DNA of 64,000 bases from Albibacterium bauzanense (GCF_004339765.1 NZ_SMGO01000001.1:248001-312000); one strand, 5' to 3'; shown: positions 37,901 to 45,375, counted from the stretch's first letter. Made by a program: numbers and translations. The notes: generated from the letters alone by a model not told the origin.

Positions 37901-38905
37901 ATGGAAAAAAGAATACCATATTATGATTTGTTAAGAGCTGTTGCAATATTAGCAGTTTTATTGATTCATTCTTTAAATGCAGAAATCAATAATGAAATTT
38001 CTTGGATAGTTGTTTTGGTTAGGCAATTAATCAATTTTGCAGTTCCTCTTTTTATCGCCCTTTCAGGATACTTTATGGTAGACAAAGTTTTTAACGCTGA
38101 ATATACTTATAAAATGTTTCTTCAAAAGCAGATTTCAAGAGTTTATTTGCCATACCTAGTTTGGAGTTTGCCCTATATTTTCGTGGCTCTTTATTTCAAA
38201 GGAGAGACCATTTTGAATAGTTTATATAAGCTTTTAACTTTTCAAATTTCAGGAATATTTTATTACGTTTTCTTGATAATTCAGTTTTATATATTCTTTC
38301 CATTGCTAAAGAAAATGACGAATAAAAGAGGTCTTGTTATAGCTACTCTATTAAGTTTTATCTGTTGTTTAATTTTCTTTTTTTTGAAATTATTCTTGAA
38401 TATTGATATACCTTTAATTATCTATGCGGGTAATTTTATAACCTGGATAATGTTTTTTATTCTAGGTATGTATCTAAAAAGAAATAAGGTAAGCTTAAAT
38501 AATAAAACATTAATAATTCTAATATTTCTTAGTTTAATATTAGAATTGATTGAGACAAAAATTCATTTTAATATGTTAAATAATATAGGCGAGGCGATAA
38601 CTGCTGTGAAGATATCGAGTTTTATATATTCTGGATTGTTAATAATACTTTTACTGAAGGAAAACATGGTAAATATTAAAACCTCTAAATTTTTAGAATC
38701 TTTAGGGCAAGTATCATACGCAATTTATTTAAACCACTTGCTTGTTTTGATTTTTGCAAATAAAATTGTAAAGCTCATATTTATGGAAAACACTTTGCTT
38801 ACACAGCTATTAGTTTTCTTAATTACAATGGTTGTTTCATATTTACTTTGTATAATGATAAAATCTATTGATAAATCTAGGGCACATAAATACTTAGGAA
38901 TATAA
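37901..38905 (+). CDS. Acyltransferase family 3 (OafA/WecH-like) membrane protein
   Basis: The 334-residue integral membrane protein has about ten TM segments. IPYYDLLRAVAILAVLLIHS holds the conserved R-x10-H motif of acyltransferase 3 proteins. VPLFIALSGYFM and YAIYLNHLLVLIFA near the end are also family-typical. It would O-acetylate (or succinylate) a sugar of the glycan in the periplasm. A 215-bp gap separates it from manC, so it may have its own promoter. It is the last recognisable glycan gene. Confidence 0.82.
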   Translation: MEKRIPYYDLLRAVAILAVLLIHSLNAEINNEISWIVVLVRQLINFAVPLFIALSGYFMVDKVFNAEYTYKMFLQKQISRVYLPYLVWSLPYIFVALYFKGETILNSLYKLLTFQISGIFYYVFLIIQFYIFFPLLKKMTNKRGLVIATLLSFICCLIFFFLKLFLNIDIPLIIYAGNFITWIMFFILGMYLKRNKVSLNNKTLIILIFLSLILELIETKIHFNMLNNIGEAITAVKISSFIYSGLLIILLLKENMVNIKTSKFLESLGQVSYAIYLNHLLVLIFANKIVKLIFMENTLLTQLLVFLITMVVSYLLCIMIKSIDKSRAHKYLGI

Positions 38906-39246
38906 ATTAAAATAAATACTAATCGCTACTGATAAACTCTATCAAAAAACATGAATGGAAAGACTCAAAGCATTTTTAGGTACGACCTTGCCATTCCTCG
39001 ATAAAACACAGTGCTTATCTTGAAAGCTACTAAAATACTGTTTCCTAATTAATATATCGTTAAGAAATTAATAGCTGTACTCTGTTATTAAGAAAATCCC
39101 CCAATATGGGGATAGGTTAAGATAAAGATATACCTATGGCACGATTTTCTTTTAAAACAATAGTTTTCTTTCATAACGTAATCTAAAATGTTTAGCAAGA
39201 ATGTAAGAAGCAACCGAATTAATACATAAGCGGTTATGTTTATATC
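38906..39246 (+). other. 341-bp intergenic region between the acyltransferase and a small ORF
   Basis: It contains the diverged palindrome at 39096-39113 and, 21 bases later, TACCTATG (39131-39138), a one-mismatch -7 box. No convincing terminator or gene was seen in the first 190 bases. It marks the border between the polysaccharide loci and the accessory island. Confidence 0.5.
39096..39113 (+). promoter_or_regulatory. Diverged third copy of the CCCA/TGGG palindrome
   Basis: ATCCCCCAATATGGGGAT shares the left arm of the 15929 site exactly and has a shortened right arm; it is one base shorter overall. The GGG-to-box distance is 27 bases here, against 32 at the two better sites. It sits 134 bp before the 62-residue ORF. 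It may be a functional operator with a different geometry or a decayed site. Confidence 0.4.
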
Positions 39247-39435
39247 ATGGATGAACAACAAGCCTTAATATTGGTGCAACTTCTGAAGAATGAAGCTGCC
39301 ACCTTATCATTAGCAAAGTCGCTAATGACAGAAGAAGAATTTGCTAAATATCTAGAAATGTACCGCGAAAGTTTTAATTTAACGCTGAATTCATTTAAGG
39401 ATTGGTTTCCGGGAATGATTGAGAAAGAAAGTTAG
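39247..39435 (+). CDS. Small acidic helical protein, unknown function
   Basis: A 62-residue frame with an ATG start, mostly helix-forming: QQALILVQLLKNEAATLSLA, then EEEFAKYLEMYRESFNLTL, ending in an aromatic KDWFPGM. No signal peptide or TM segment is present. A palindrome and a -7-like box lie upstream, which favours a real gene. No family is recognised. Confidence 0.5.
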   Translation: MDEQQALILVQLLKNEAATLSLAKSLMTEEEFAKYLEMYRESFNLTLNSFKDWFPGMIEKES

Positions 39436-39527
39436 CTTAAGAATAATACTGTGTGCAATAGCATGTGTACTTGCTGCTAAGTAGTCTAATTAATAGGCAG
39501 AGTTGGAACGATGTAACATTTATTAGG

Positions 39528-39835
39528 TCAGATTACAACATACATCCTCCCCCACTTATCTTTAAAACAGTCAGTCACTGTCTTTAGATAAATGGGGGAG
39601 TAATGTTCTTGAACAAATTCATTCATTTCAAGAAAGAATTCAGGGTCATAAAAGGTTATTTCTGCTATGGTTTCAGTACAAACATCAATTTCTGCGCCTC
39701 GTTCCCCGTCTATATATTGTTCGTGAAAACAAAGAGCCCAACCTTCATCATTATAATAATATAAGCCCCTTCACTTTGACACATAGGGATTACACGACCA
39801 CTCACAATAAGAAAGACATTAATACCTTTAGCCAT
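39528..39835 (-). pseudogene. Frameshifted small gene (about 100 residues when restored)
   Basis: Starting at 39835, MAKGINVFLIVSGRVIPMCQ reads in one frame and then fails. The continuation, LYYYNDEGWALCFHEQYIDG and on to KDKWGRMYVVI, is in another frame. The switch lies at the GGGG run (CCCC at 39766-39769 on the plus strand). One added G would restore a single frame of about 101 residues ending at 39528. The second part is long, acidic and codon-like, so this was a real gene. It is either a recent pseudogene or a homopolymer sequencing error. The product is not recognised. Confidence 0.6.
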
Positions 39836-39843
39836 ATCTCCAA

Positions 39844-40713
39844 TCACTTTCTTTTATGATACATCTTTATTTGGTAATCATTATATTCCCTTAGTATTTC
39901 GAGCAGATCTGCCATCTTATAGAGAGTTATAAGACTATAGGTATTAAAACGAGACTTTAGCGTATTTGTACTAAATTTCTTACCATCAGCACGACGAACA
40001 AGTTCGCTTATTACCTCAAAAAAGGATTTAAAGGGTATATGGAGTTTTATTATGTTTGTGTTAATGAGCATATTAAACGCATACATCATGACCGCAGAGG
40101 TTCCTATAAGGTTGATAATTCTGGGTATATGGCGATAGCCTGTATGGACAGATTGCATCGCTTGTTCATTTTCACGCTTGGATTGACACTTTAAAATGGA
40201 TATGTGGTTATTAATAGTTGTACCGAGACAATGATTAGCAGATGTGTAAATTATATCCTTTTTGGGTAGATAATGGCTCTCAATCCAATAGCAGTTTAGT
40301 ATATCGTCTTTACTATCAGGGTTATTTTCGATCTCAGAATCTATTTTATTAATATAATATTCAATAATTTGATCTTTATTAAAGTTTATTAAAATAAAAA
40401 AACGCAGCAAGAGCTGTTCTTTAGGTACACTGCTTTCTATCTTTAAAACCTTGATAAGTCGATAGCTAATTATTCGTAAATACATAATGTTTCGTTCGCT
40501 GGGTACTTCCTGGGGTCTCTCATTATTTAGATTAAAATAATAGCTGAGGATGCGAAATAGATCGGAATCAATAGCTGCTTTCTCTAATAAAGCGACAAGC
40601 TTCTTCTTTACTGTTTGTACTTTCTGTATTATTATTGCATTTTCTTTAAGCTCAATGTTAAGCGTACTTTCGCTGTAAGAGTATTCTGAGAATAGGTTGA
40701 TTTTATTTTCCAT
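39844..40713 (-). CDS. Unknown protein paired with an HTH regulator
   Basis: The 289-residue protein is Lys/Glu/Ile-rich, with no signal peptide or TM segment. The C-terminal part (from about 180) has IPRIINLIGTSAVMMYAFN, FKSFFEVISELVRRADGKKF, and a closing RFNTYSLITLYKMADLLEIL. Its start overlaps the end of the excisionase-like HTH gene by 11 bp, so the two are translationally coupled. In Bacteroidota, HTH/RteC pairs from conjugative elements have a similar layout, but I cannot see enough RteC sequence to name it so. Confidence 0.6.
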   Translation of the reverse strand: MENKINLFSEYSYSESTLNIELKENAIIIQKVQTVKKKLVALLEKAAIDSDLFRILSYYFNLNNERPQEVPSERNIMYLRIISYRLIKVLKIESSVPKEQLLLRFFILINFNKDQIIEYYINKIDSEIENNPDSKDDILNCYWIESHYLPKKDIIYTSANHCLGTTINNHISILKCQSKRENEQAMQSVHTGYRHIPRIINLIGTSAVMMYAFNMLINTNIIKLHIPFKSFFEVISELVRRADGKKFSTNTLKSRFNTYSLITLYKMADLLEILREYNDYQIKMYHKRK

Positions 40714-41050
40714 TATCTCCGCCTCCTTCCTTCTTTTTTATTGGGCCAGTTCTGTAATTTCGATCAAGAAACTTTTTAATGTCGCTTTCAAAGAAAACAT
40801 GACGATTGCCGATTCTGCTGCAGGGAATATGTCCTTCATTTACATAGCGATAGAGGGTAGTTGGACTAAGCCGAAGCTTTTGAGAGAGCTCTTCTATGAA
40901 GATAAGGTCATGCAGCACGGAGACAGGAGCTTTATCTTGTGCTTTTATCTCTTCGATGGTTCTAATAATCTGCTCGTTTGTTTGAAGTAGCTGGTTTAGA
41001 GCTTTTACCAACTTGGATAGTTCATAAGTGAATACATCATCTGTTTTCAT
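40703..41050 (-). CDS. Excisionase-like helix-turn-helix (HTH_17/MerR-type) DNA-binding protein
   Basis: The 115-residue protein has an N-terminal helical segment (likely coiled coil, residues 5-40) followed by FIEELSQKLRLSPTTLYRYV and IPCSRIGNRHVFFESDIKKF, the winged-helix HTH_17 pattern of excisionases and mobile-element regulators. The tail is basic. It forms an operon with the unknown 289-residue gene and lies downstream of the lysis-like cassette. It may control that cassette or mobility of the island; both are inference. Confidence 0.8.
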   Translation of the reverse strand: MKTDDVFTYELSKLVKALNQLLQTNEQIIRTIEEIKAQDKAPVSVLHDLIFIEELSQKLRLSPTTLYRYVNEGHIPCSRIGNRHVFFESDIKKFLDRNYRTGPIKKKEGGGDNGK

Positions 41051-41150
41051 AGAAATAGATTTTAATTATTTGAATTATTCGGTTATTTACATTCGTTAAT
41101 TAGGTTTACTGCCGCGTAGGGGCTTATTGTAGATGTGTTTACAAATGAGT

Positions 41151-41165
41151 GCATTTAATAAATGC
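41151..41165. promoter_or_regulatory. Perfect 15-bp palindrome
   Basis: GCATTTAATAAATGC is a perfect inverted repeat around a central A, located between the stop of the spanin-like gene and the start of the HTH gene. There is no T-run on either side, so it is a better operator candidate for the HTH protein than a terminator. Confidence 0.35.
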
Positions 41166-41175
41166 TTAGCAAGTA

Positions 41176-41679
41176 CTATCTTTTGTTCCTTTTGAGTTTG
41201 TATGCAAGGAGAAGGGGAGATAGGATAGCAATTAGTACCAATAGTATGAGCCATTTTAATGGGATAGATGGAGAGCGTTCTTTTTCATGCTGCAGATTGC
41301 TTTGTTCTTGATGGATACTAAGCTCTTGCTGTTGACGGTTATGATTGCTTTCTTGTTCTTTGTTTGAAAGGACTTGATGGTTTGTAGCTGTTTGCTGTTT
41401 TAGCTCACTGAAGATGATACTGCCTTTGCTTAACTGAAAACCACCGTTGGGTTGATAGCTGATTGTTGAATCGGAATGGATAAGGGTAGTGCTGTAATGA
41501 AGCTGTTCTATCCATGATTGAAGCCATTGGCTTGCCTCAAGGCTAAGGTGGCTGTCATGGCTTTCTAAACTTGTAATTCCTGCTGTTTGCGCCGACTGCT
41601 GTAAGCTTTGTTTTTTATGGAGGCTTGCACAGCTAAGAATTAGGAGGCTGCTGATTAGTAGGAAGGGTATTCTTTTCAT
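41176..41679 (-). CDS. Lipoprotein with C-terminal TM segment, u-spanin topology
   Basis: The 167-residue protein has a lipoprotein signal (MKRIPFLLISSLLILSCAS, lipobox ILSC with Cys17), a long Gln/His/Ser-rich helical middle (about 20-135) and a C-terminal TM helix (KWLILLVLIAILSPLLLAY, about 142-160) with a basic tail KLKRNKR. An outer-membrane lipid anchor plus an inner-membrane TM helix is exactly the layout of unimolecular spanins such as phage T1 gp11, which fuse inner and outer membranes at lysis. It lies 6 bp after the endolysin gene. There is no sequence family match I recognise; the call is by topology and context. Confidence 0.65.
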   Translation of the reverse strand: MKRIPFLLISSLLILSCASLHKKQSLQQSAQTAGITSLESHDSHLSLEASQWLQSWIEQLHYSTTLIHSDSTISYQPNGGFQLSKGSIIFSELKQQTATNHQVLSNKEQESNHNRQQQELSIHQEQSNLQHEKERSPSIPLKWLILLVLIAILSPLLLAYKLKRNKR

Positions 41680-41685
41680 GATGAT

Positions 41686-42267
41686 TTATTTTAGGGGTGT
41701 GATCCAATCTGATACTTGAAAGATGCTGCTAATGGGTCTTCTTTTTCGATACACGCCATCGCCTTCGCGGCTATTGGCATCGTTTGTATTTCCTTCGACC
41801 GTGATTACATATTTATCGCCCCATTCGTCTACAAAGCCTGCATGAGCGATGCGCTTTAAGTTGGAATAATAAATTCCGAAAACATCTCCTGCTTGAGGAA
41901 TGGGCTTGTTTTGATTCTTTCGCCAGATGATTCGTTTGTTGGGAAATAGGGAAGGAGACCAGGCTGTTTTTGGTTCTTTTAGTCCTGCCTGGCCAAACGA
42001 CCAGGAAACGAAGGCTGCGCACCAGGCATAGCCTTCGTTTAAACCTGTGTATTTTAGATATTCACCAACTCGTTCGCCATCGTTCTTATTGCTTTTCTCG
42101 CGTACTCCGATTTCTTGTGTATAAATTGTACGGATCTGGGCTCGCTGCTGTTCTGGCAGGTTGGTGGCCTCTGTTTGAGCTTGTATTACATAAAAGCTGC
42201 TGTTGCTAATATGAAGGCATAGAAAACTGCCAAATAGAAGGAGAAGTAGATCAATACTTTTTGCCAT
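41686..42267 (-). CDS. Exported CHAP/NlpC-like peptidase, endolysin-like
   Basis: The 193-residue protein has a signal sequence (residues 1-31, ending VIQAQ) and a TIGR02594/CHAP-type amidase or endopeptidase domain. The catalytic set is Cys83 (YAWCAAFVSW), His142 (RIAHAGFV) and Glu158/Asn160 (TVEGNT). KRKRRPISSIFQVSDW-like sequence near the end is typical of CHAP lysins. It should cut peptidoglycan peptides in the periplasm. Its first 27 codons overlap the end of the holin-like gene in another frame by 82 bp, and no other start removes the overlap. Confidence 0.8.
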   Translation of the reverse strand: MAKSIDLLLLLFGSFLCLHISNSSFYVIQAQTEATNLPEQQRAQIRTIYTQEIGVREKSNKNDGERVGEYLKYTGLNEGYAWCAAFVSWSFGQAGLKEPKTAWSPSLFPNKRIIWRKNQNKPIPQAGDVFGIYYSNLKRIAHAGFVDEWGDKYVITVEGNTNDANSREGDGVYRKRRPISSIFQVSDWITPLK

Positions 42268-42560
42268 GATAGTAGGGATTTAAAGGTTCTTTCTAAAAAA
42301 ATGTGTTGATATTCATTCAATACAGGCCATTGCCAGGCGATCATCCATCCGGTTAAAATCATAAAGGATATAACGGTGATGGCTGATAGGGGTATGACTG
42401 CCAGTACGCCCAGATCAATGGGAGCTGCTGTGATGTCTATCCTCCGGATGGTATCGCCAAAAAAGATGAATACAAGGATGGATAATACCAGCATTAAACT
42501 GAGCTTGTGCTGATTGAAGAAGTAGTTGAACTGATCGAAAACTGTTTGGATGTGATTCAT
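42186..42560 (-). CDS. Three-TM holin-like membrane protein
   Basis: The 124-residue protein has three hydrophobic helices (about residues 20-36, 50-76 and 98-123), a short soluble N-terminus and a very short C-terminal tail. Size and topology resemble class I holins. It lies between DUF6266 and the endolysin-like gene and overlaps the latter by 82 bp. Both overlapping frames encode hydrophobic segments here (its TM3 and the endolysin signal peptide). No holin family is recognised by sequence. Confidence 0.6.
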   Translation of the reverse strand: MNHIQTVFDQFNYFFNQHKLSLMLVLSILVFIFFGDTIRRIDITAAPIDLGVLAVIPLSAITVISFMILTGWMIAWQWPVLNEYQHIFLERTFKSLLSWQKVLIYFSFYLAVFYAFILATAAFM

Positions 42561-42654
42561 GATGATTGGGTGCTAAAGTGAATGGATTTGGGGTTAGAGC
42601 TTGTTTAGAGCGGGAAATTATGGAGGACCTCTTGCGAGATCCTCCATATGGATG

Positions 42655-43287
42655 TTACAAGAGTGTAAGCGACCCGAAGTAACTGCTGTTTGAGCGTTTT
42701 GATCCATCGCTGGAACTTACTGCGCTCCAAATGTGAAGTTCTCCCTGACCCATGATCTCAGGATTGATAGAGTCTTCACCATCCTCGCGAATAGCATCTT
42801 GATACAGGAAGTAATCTTTTGTTGCTTCGTTGTACATGATGAAATAAACCAGATCATCTGCTTCGGACGATAATGGGTTGACGGTAGGATCCCACGTGAT
42901 ATCCAGATCTCCATCCAGGTTCTTAGTAACCAAAGGTGAGATGGTTTTTAGTGAGCCCTTTGAAAGTCTCACATCATCATACGGAATGCTGAAGTCTGGA
43001 TATTGTCCTTCGACTTTTGGCAGCAAGTGCCTTACTGCCCGGTTAAAGGCTGTCATCTTTCGCTCTTGGGAATCGTTGTATCCCATGTTTATAAAGCTTC
43101 GCAAGGGGTTGAGGAATTCAATAACTAAAGCAAACTTTGACCGATGTGCGATTTGCTTAGCTGTTGCTGCTTTCTTTGACGGTTTAGGAAGCGACCTTAA
43201 GTAGTCGATAGAACGCCAATTAGATCCTACAACGTTTCCAAGCTTCCCTGAGAATGAGCCCAATGCTCCTTTTACATAAATTGCCAT
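42655..43287 (-). CDS. DUF6266 family protein
   Basis: The 210-residue protein starts with the family signature KGALGSFSGKLGNVVGSNWR and YLRSLPKPSKKAATAKQIAH, then FALVIEFLNPLRSF. The C-terminal half is beta-like, with acidic DLDITWDPTVNPL and a Ser-rich end. Function is not described as far as I know. There is no signal peptide, so it would need another exit route. It is first in a four-gene minus-strand cassette with holin-, endolysin- and spanin-like genes, and is a candidate cargo of that set. Base composition here looks more GC-rich than the glycan loci. Confidence 0.88.
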   Translation of the reverse strand: MAIYVKGALGSFSGKLGNVVGSNWRSIDYLRSLPKPSKKAATAKQIAHRSKFALVIEFLNPLRSFINMGYNDSQERKMTAFNRAVRHLLPKVEGQYPDFSIPYDDVRLSKGSLKTISPLVTKNLDGDLDITWDPTVNPLSSEADDLVYFIMYNEATKDYFLYQDAIREDGEDSINPEIMGQGELHIWSAVSSSDGSKRSNSSYFGSLTLL

Positions 43288-43644
43288 TTTCTTAAAATTA
43301 AAAGGTGAATAAAACTGTTAATTGAATGAGCAACCGGTTTGCAATCATTGGGAACAAACATATCGTAGGGTACTGCCCTCTAAAACTTATTGGGAATATT
43401 GCTTGCTAAAGGGCTTATTTGATTAATGGTATTTGATTGATTTCGAAACTTGTGCTTAGAAAGGCTTTGATTGAACAGGAGAAGGTTAGTGGGTTTGGGT
43501 GAATGGGAGTAGGTGAGGGGGAAATTTGGAGGAGAGAGGTTTTATTAGTTATAATGAAATGCTCAAGAGGAAAGAAAGCTATATTGGTAGAATGAAATAT
43601 TCAGATGGAGAATGAGGGGCTTTATTTTTATACAGAAAGAATAT
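43288..43644 (-). other. 357-bp gap between hipA and DUF6266
   Basis: It contains the cassette promoter described separately. The part next to hipA (43440-43640) is purine-rich on the plus strand, with repeated GGAG/GGGT runs and no open frame. Nothing else is recognisable. Confidence 0.5.
43355..43379 (-). promoter_or_regulatory. Candidate promoter with palindrome, lysis-like cassette
   Basis: On the minus strand TATGTTTG (43362-43355) is a perfect TAnnTTTG -7 box, 67 bases before the DUF6266 start. Directly upstream is AGGGTACTGCCCT (plus strand 43367-43379), 4-bp arms around a 5-base centre, in the place of the promoter spacer. A protein bound there would block or control transcription of the whole cassette. 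Confidence 0.45.
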
Positions 43645-44892
43645 TTAAACCTTAAAGGCGGCTGCCATTAGTATTTGTTCACTACGAGATATTCCAATAC
43701 CCTTTGCTATTTCCCGCCAACTAGATACAGCATTTTTCACTTCTTCTATTATTTCGTTCATCTTTTTCTCACTCAACCTACAATGAACACCAATGCTCTT
43801 GGCAAGATTGATGTCTAATAGATTGTTTTCTGTATCAATATTTAATGCCAAGCCTCCTTTGTCTATAGAAGGGTTTATATCAAAAGCAGGAGATAAGCGC
43901 CAACCTTCATTTGTAAGTATAAAACCATGATTTCTTAAATGATCATCAGTATTAGAAATTAGTATATTAAAAATAATTCTTCTCCAAAGTTGTTGTAGAT
44001 CATCATCTATATGCACTCCAGAAAATTGAATAAATTCTATAATATTCAAATATGAAGGTGTAGTATTACGAATGAGTTCTTCATTATTTCCGGTCATAGT
44101 CATTGCAGAAGCGAAATGAACCCTAGCCTCCTTATCTCTATCGAACCGTTTAGTAAAAAAAGTATAATGAGCTCCAGCGACATGTTCTATTTTTGATTCT
44201 GTCATAACAATACCCGCATTGACAGCAAGGCGATATGCCAAATATTCCCATGCACCTTTATTTATAGCATTATCATTCTTTGAAGGAAACTTAGCAATCC
44301 AAGGGTGACTATCATTATCCAAAATATTAGCTTTAGGTCTAGCTCCTCCAAGCGAGGAACCTGGAGCCATCAATATAGCAAGCCATTTGTTTATTTCGAT
44401 CGAATCGATATCAGATTCAATCATTTTTGCGCCATACTGTAATTCTCTAATACTTGCCCAAGGAGGAGTAGGTGAAACCGAATCGTTATTAAGGAAATCT
44501 CCATCAGGTTCTTTCTTAAATCTTAAAGCCCCCATTCTGCTTAAATCATGGACTCCCAAAAGAAAGTCAATATCATATAAAGTAGGTGCTGTTTCTCCCC
44601 GTTCATGTGCAATAAAAGCAGCTCGCCGTTTCATTAAAGTTCTTCCCCAAGTATCTGGCATGGAGTCCATAAATACACCAAAGTTTTCTTTTTTATTGGG
44701 ATATTGTTGTCCACTATACCATTCAATATCAGGATCAAGTAACATTTGCTCATGAGAAATTATCCAGTCCTTATCGTAGGAAAAACTAAATGCTTTTCTT
44801 CCTTTAGCATGGTGGGCAGATAATACCCCAATACATTTAGGAGAATCCATACCTTTCCAATCTGCGTAAACCCATATATCTGTCTTTGCCAT
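43645..44892 (-). CDS. hipA: HipA-family serine/threonine kinase toxin
   Basis: The 415-residue protein is of the usual HipA length. It has the N-terminal HipA_N region (YADWKGMDSPKCIGVLSA, FMDSMPDTWGR), a P-loop segment SSLGGARPKANI (about 179-190), WIAKFPS (Lys201), TFFTKRFDR, the catalytic ISNTDDHLRNHGF (Asp316) and LSPAFDINPS (Asp338, metal site). HipA inactivates GltX by phosphorylation in E. coli and triggers dormancy. It lies 3 bp after hipB, and all key kinase residues are intact, so it should be active. Confidence 0.92.
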   Translation of the reverse strand: MAKTDIWVYADWKGMDSPKCIGVLSAHHAKGRKAFSFSYDKDWIISHEQMLLDPDIEWYSGQQYPNKKENFGVFMDSMPDTWGRTLMKRRAAFIAHERGETAPTLYDIDFLLGVHDLSRMGALRFKKEPDGDFLNNDSVSPTPPWASIRELQYGAKMIESDIDSIEINKWLAILMAPGSSLGGARPKANILDNDSHPWIAKFPSKNDNAINKGAWEYLAYRLAVNAGIVMTESKIEHVAGAHYTFFTKRFDRDKEARVHFASAMTMTGNNEELIRNTTPSYLNIIEFIQFSGVHIDDDLQQLWRRIIFNILISNTDDHLRNHGFILTNEGWRLSPAFDINPSIDKGGLALNIDTENNLLDINLAKSIGVHCRLSEKKMNEIIEEVKNAVSSWREIAKGIGISRSEQILMAAAFKV

Positions 44893-44895
44893 CTT

Positions 44896-45189
44896 TTATT
44901 TTCCCATTAGACTAAGATCTTGTAATTTCCTTCCAAACTCATCGTCTGTTGCCACTTTTAAAAAATCATCATGAAGTCCTAATACTCTAAGTACATTAAA
45001 ATATGCACCCATTGATACACTAGGATTCCCTTTTTCAATATAATATAATGTAGAACGATCAATACCCGCTCGTTCTGACACTTGTATGGTAGTTAGTTTA
45101 CGTCGTTTCCTAGCTAATTTGATGTTTTCTCCCACTTGTTCTAATTCTTTCTGATACTTAGGAAGCAGGATTTGTTTCTTCAACTTCAT
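44896..45189 (-). CDS. hipB: HipB-family antitoxin and autorepressor
   Basis: I start at 45189 (MKLKKQILLPKYQ), giving 97 residues; a start 30 codons upstream would add a hydrophobic segment foreign to the family and cover the operator region. The XRE-type helix-turn-helix spans about 18-75 (NIKLARKRRKLTTIQVSERA, DRSTLYYIEKGN). HipB neutralises HipA and represses the operon. The short spacing to hipA is normal. Confidence 0.88.
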   Translation of the reverse strand: MKLKKQILLPKYQKELEQVGENIKLARKRRKLTTIQVSERAGIDRSTLYYIEKGNPSVSMGAYFNVLRVLGLHDDFLKVATDDEFGRKLQDLSLMGK

Positions 45190-45191
45190 AA

Positions 45192-45244
45192 TATGTTGTT
45201 TATTATCTACAATAATAGCAATTTTGATTGAAATATACAACATA
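45192..45244. promoter_or_regulatory. Candidate hipBA operator (8-bp inverted repeat)
   Basis: TATGTTGT (45192-45199) and ACAACATA (45237-45244) are perfect inverted copies separated by 37 bases, immediately upstream of the hipB start. Two half-sites flanking a promoter would fit autorepression by a HipB dimer pair. No canonical HipB operator (TATCC-N8-GGATA) was seen. Confidence 0.35.
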
Positions 45245-45375
45245 AAGATAATAGAGAGGTAGCTATCCGATTGTAACAATTATCTCTACGTATAAAACAA
45301 TTTCGTATTTAAACAGTATTTTAATAAAATAAACAAAAGTTAAATACCTAAATACTAATTATATATGAATGAATT

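Noticed and set aside
39547-39600. Long C/G-ended hairpin that looks like a strong terminator
   Set aside because: It lies inside the restored reading frame of the frameshifted gene at 39528-39835 and has no T-run on either side, so it is more likely a coding coincidence.
39844-40713. Calling the 289-residue protein RteC
   Set aside because: Gene context fits, but I could not see the RteC family sequence pattern, so the name would be a guess.
39244-45244. Intact prophage or conjugative element
   Set aside because: No integrase, capsid, tail, terminase, relaxase or tra genes are visible, and I found no flanking direct repeats.
45190-45279. Longer hipB start
   Set aside because: It adds a hydrophobic stretch foreign to HipB and covers the probable operator.
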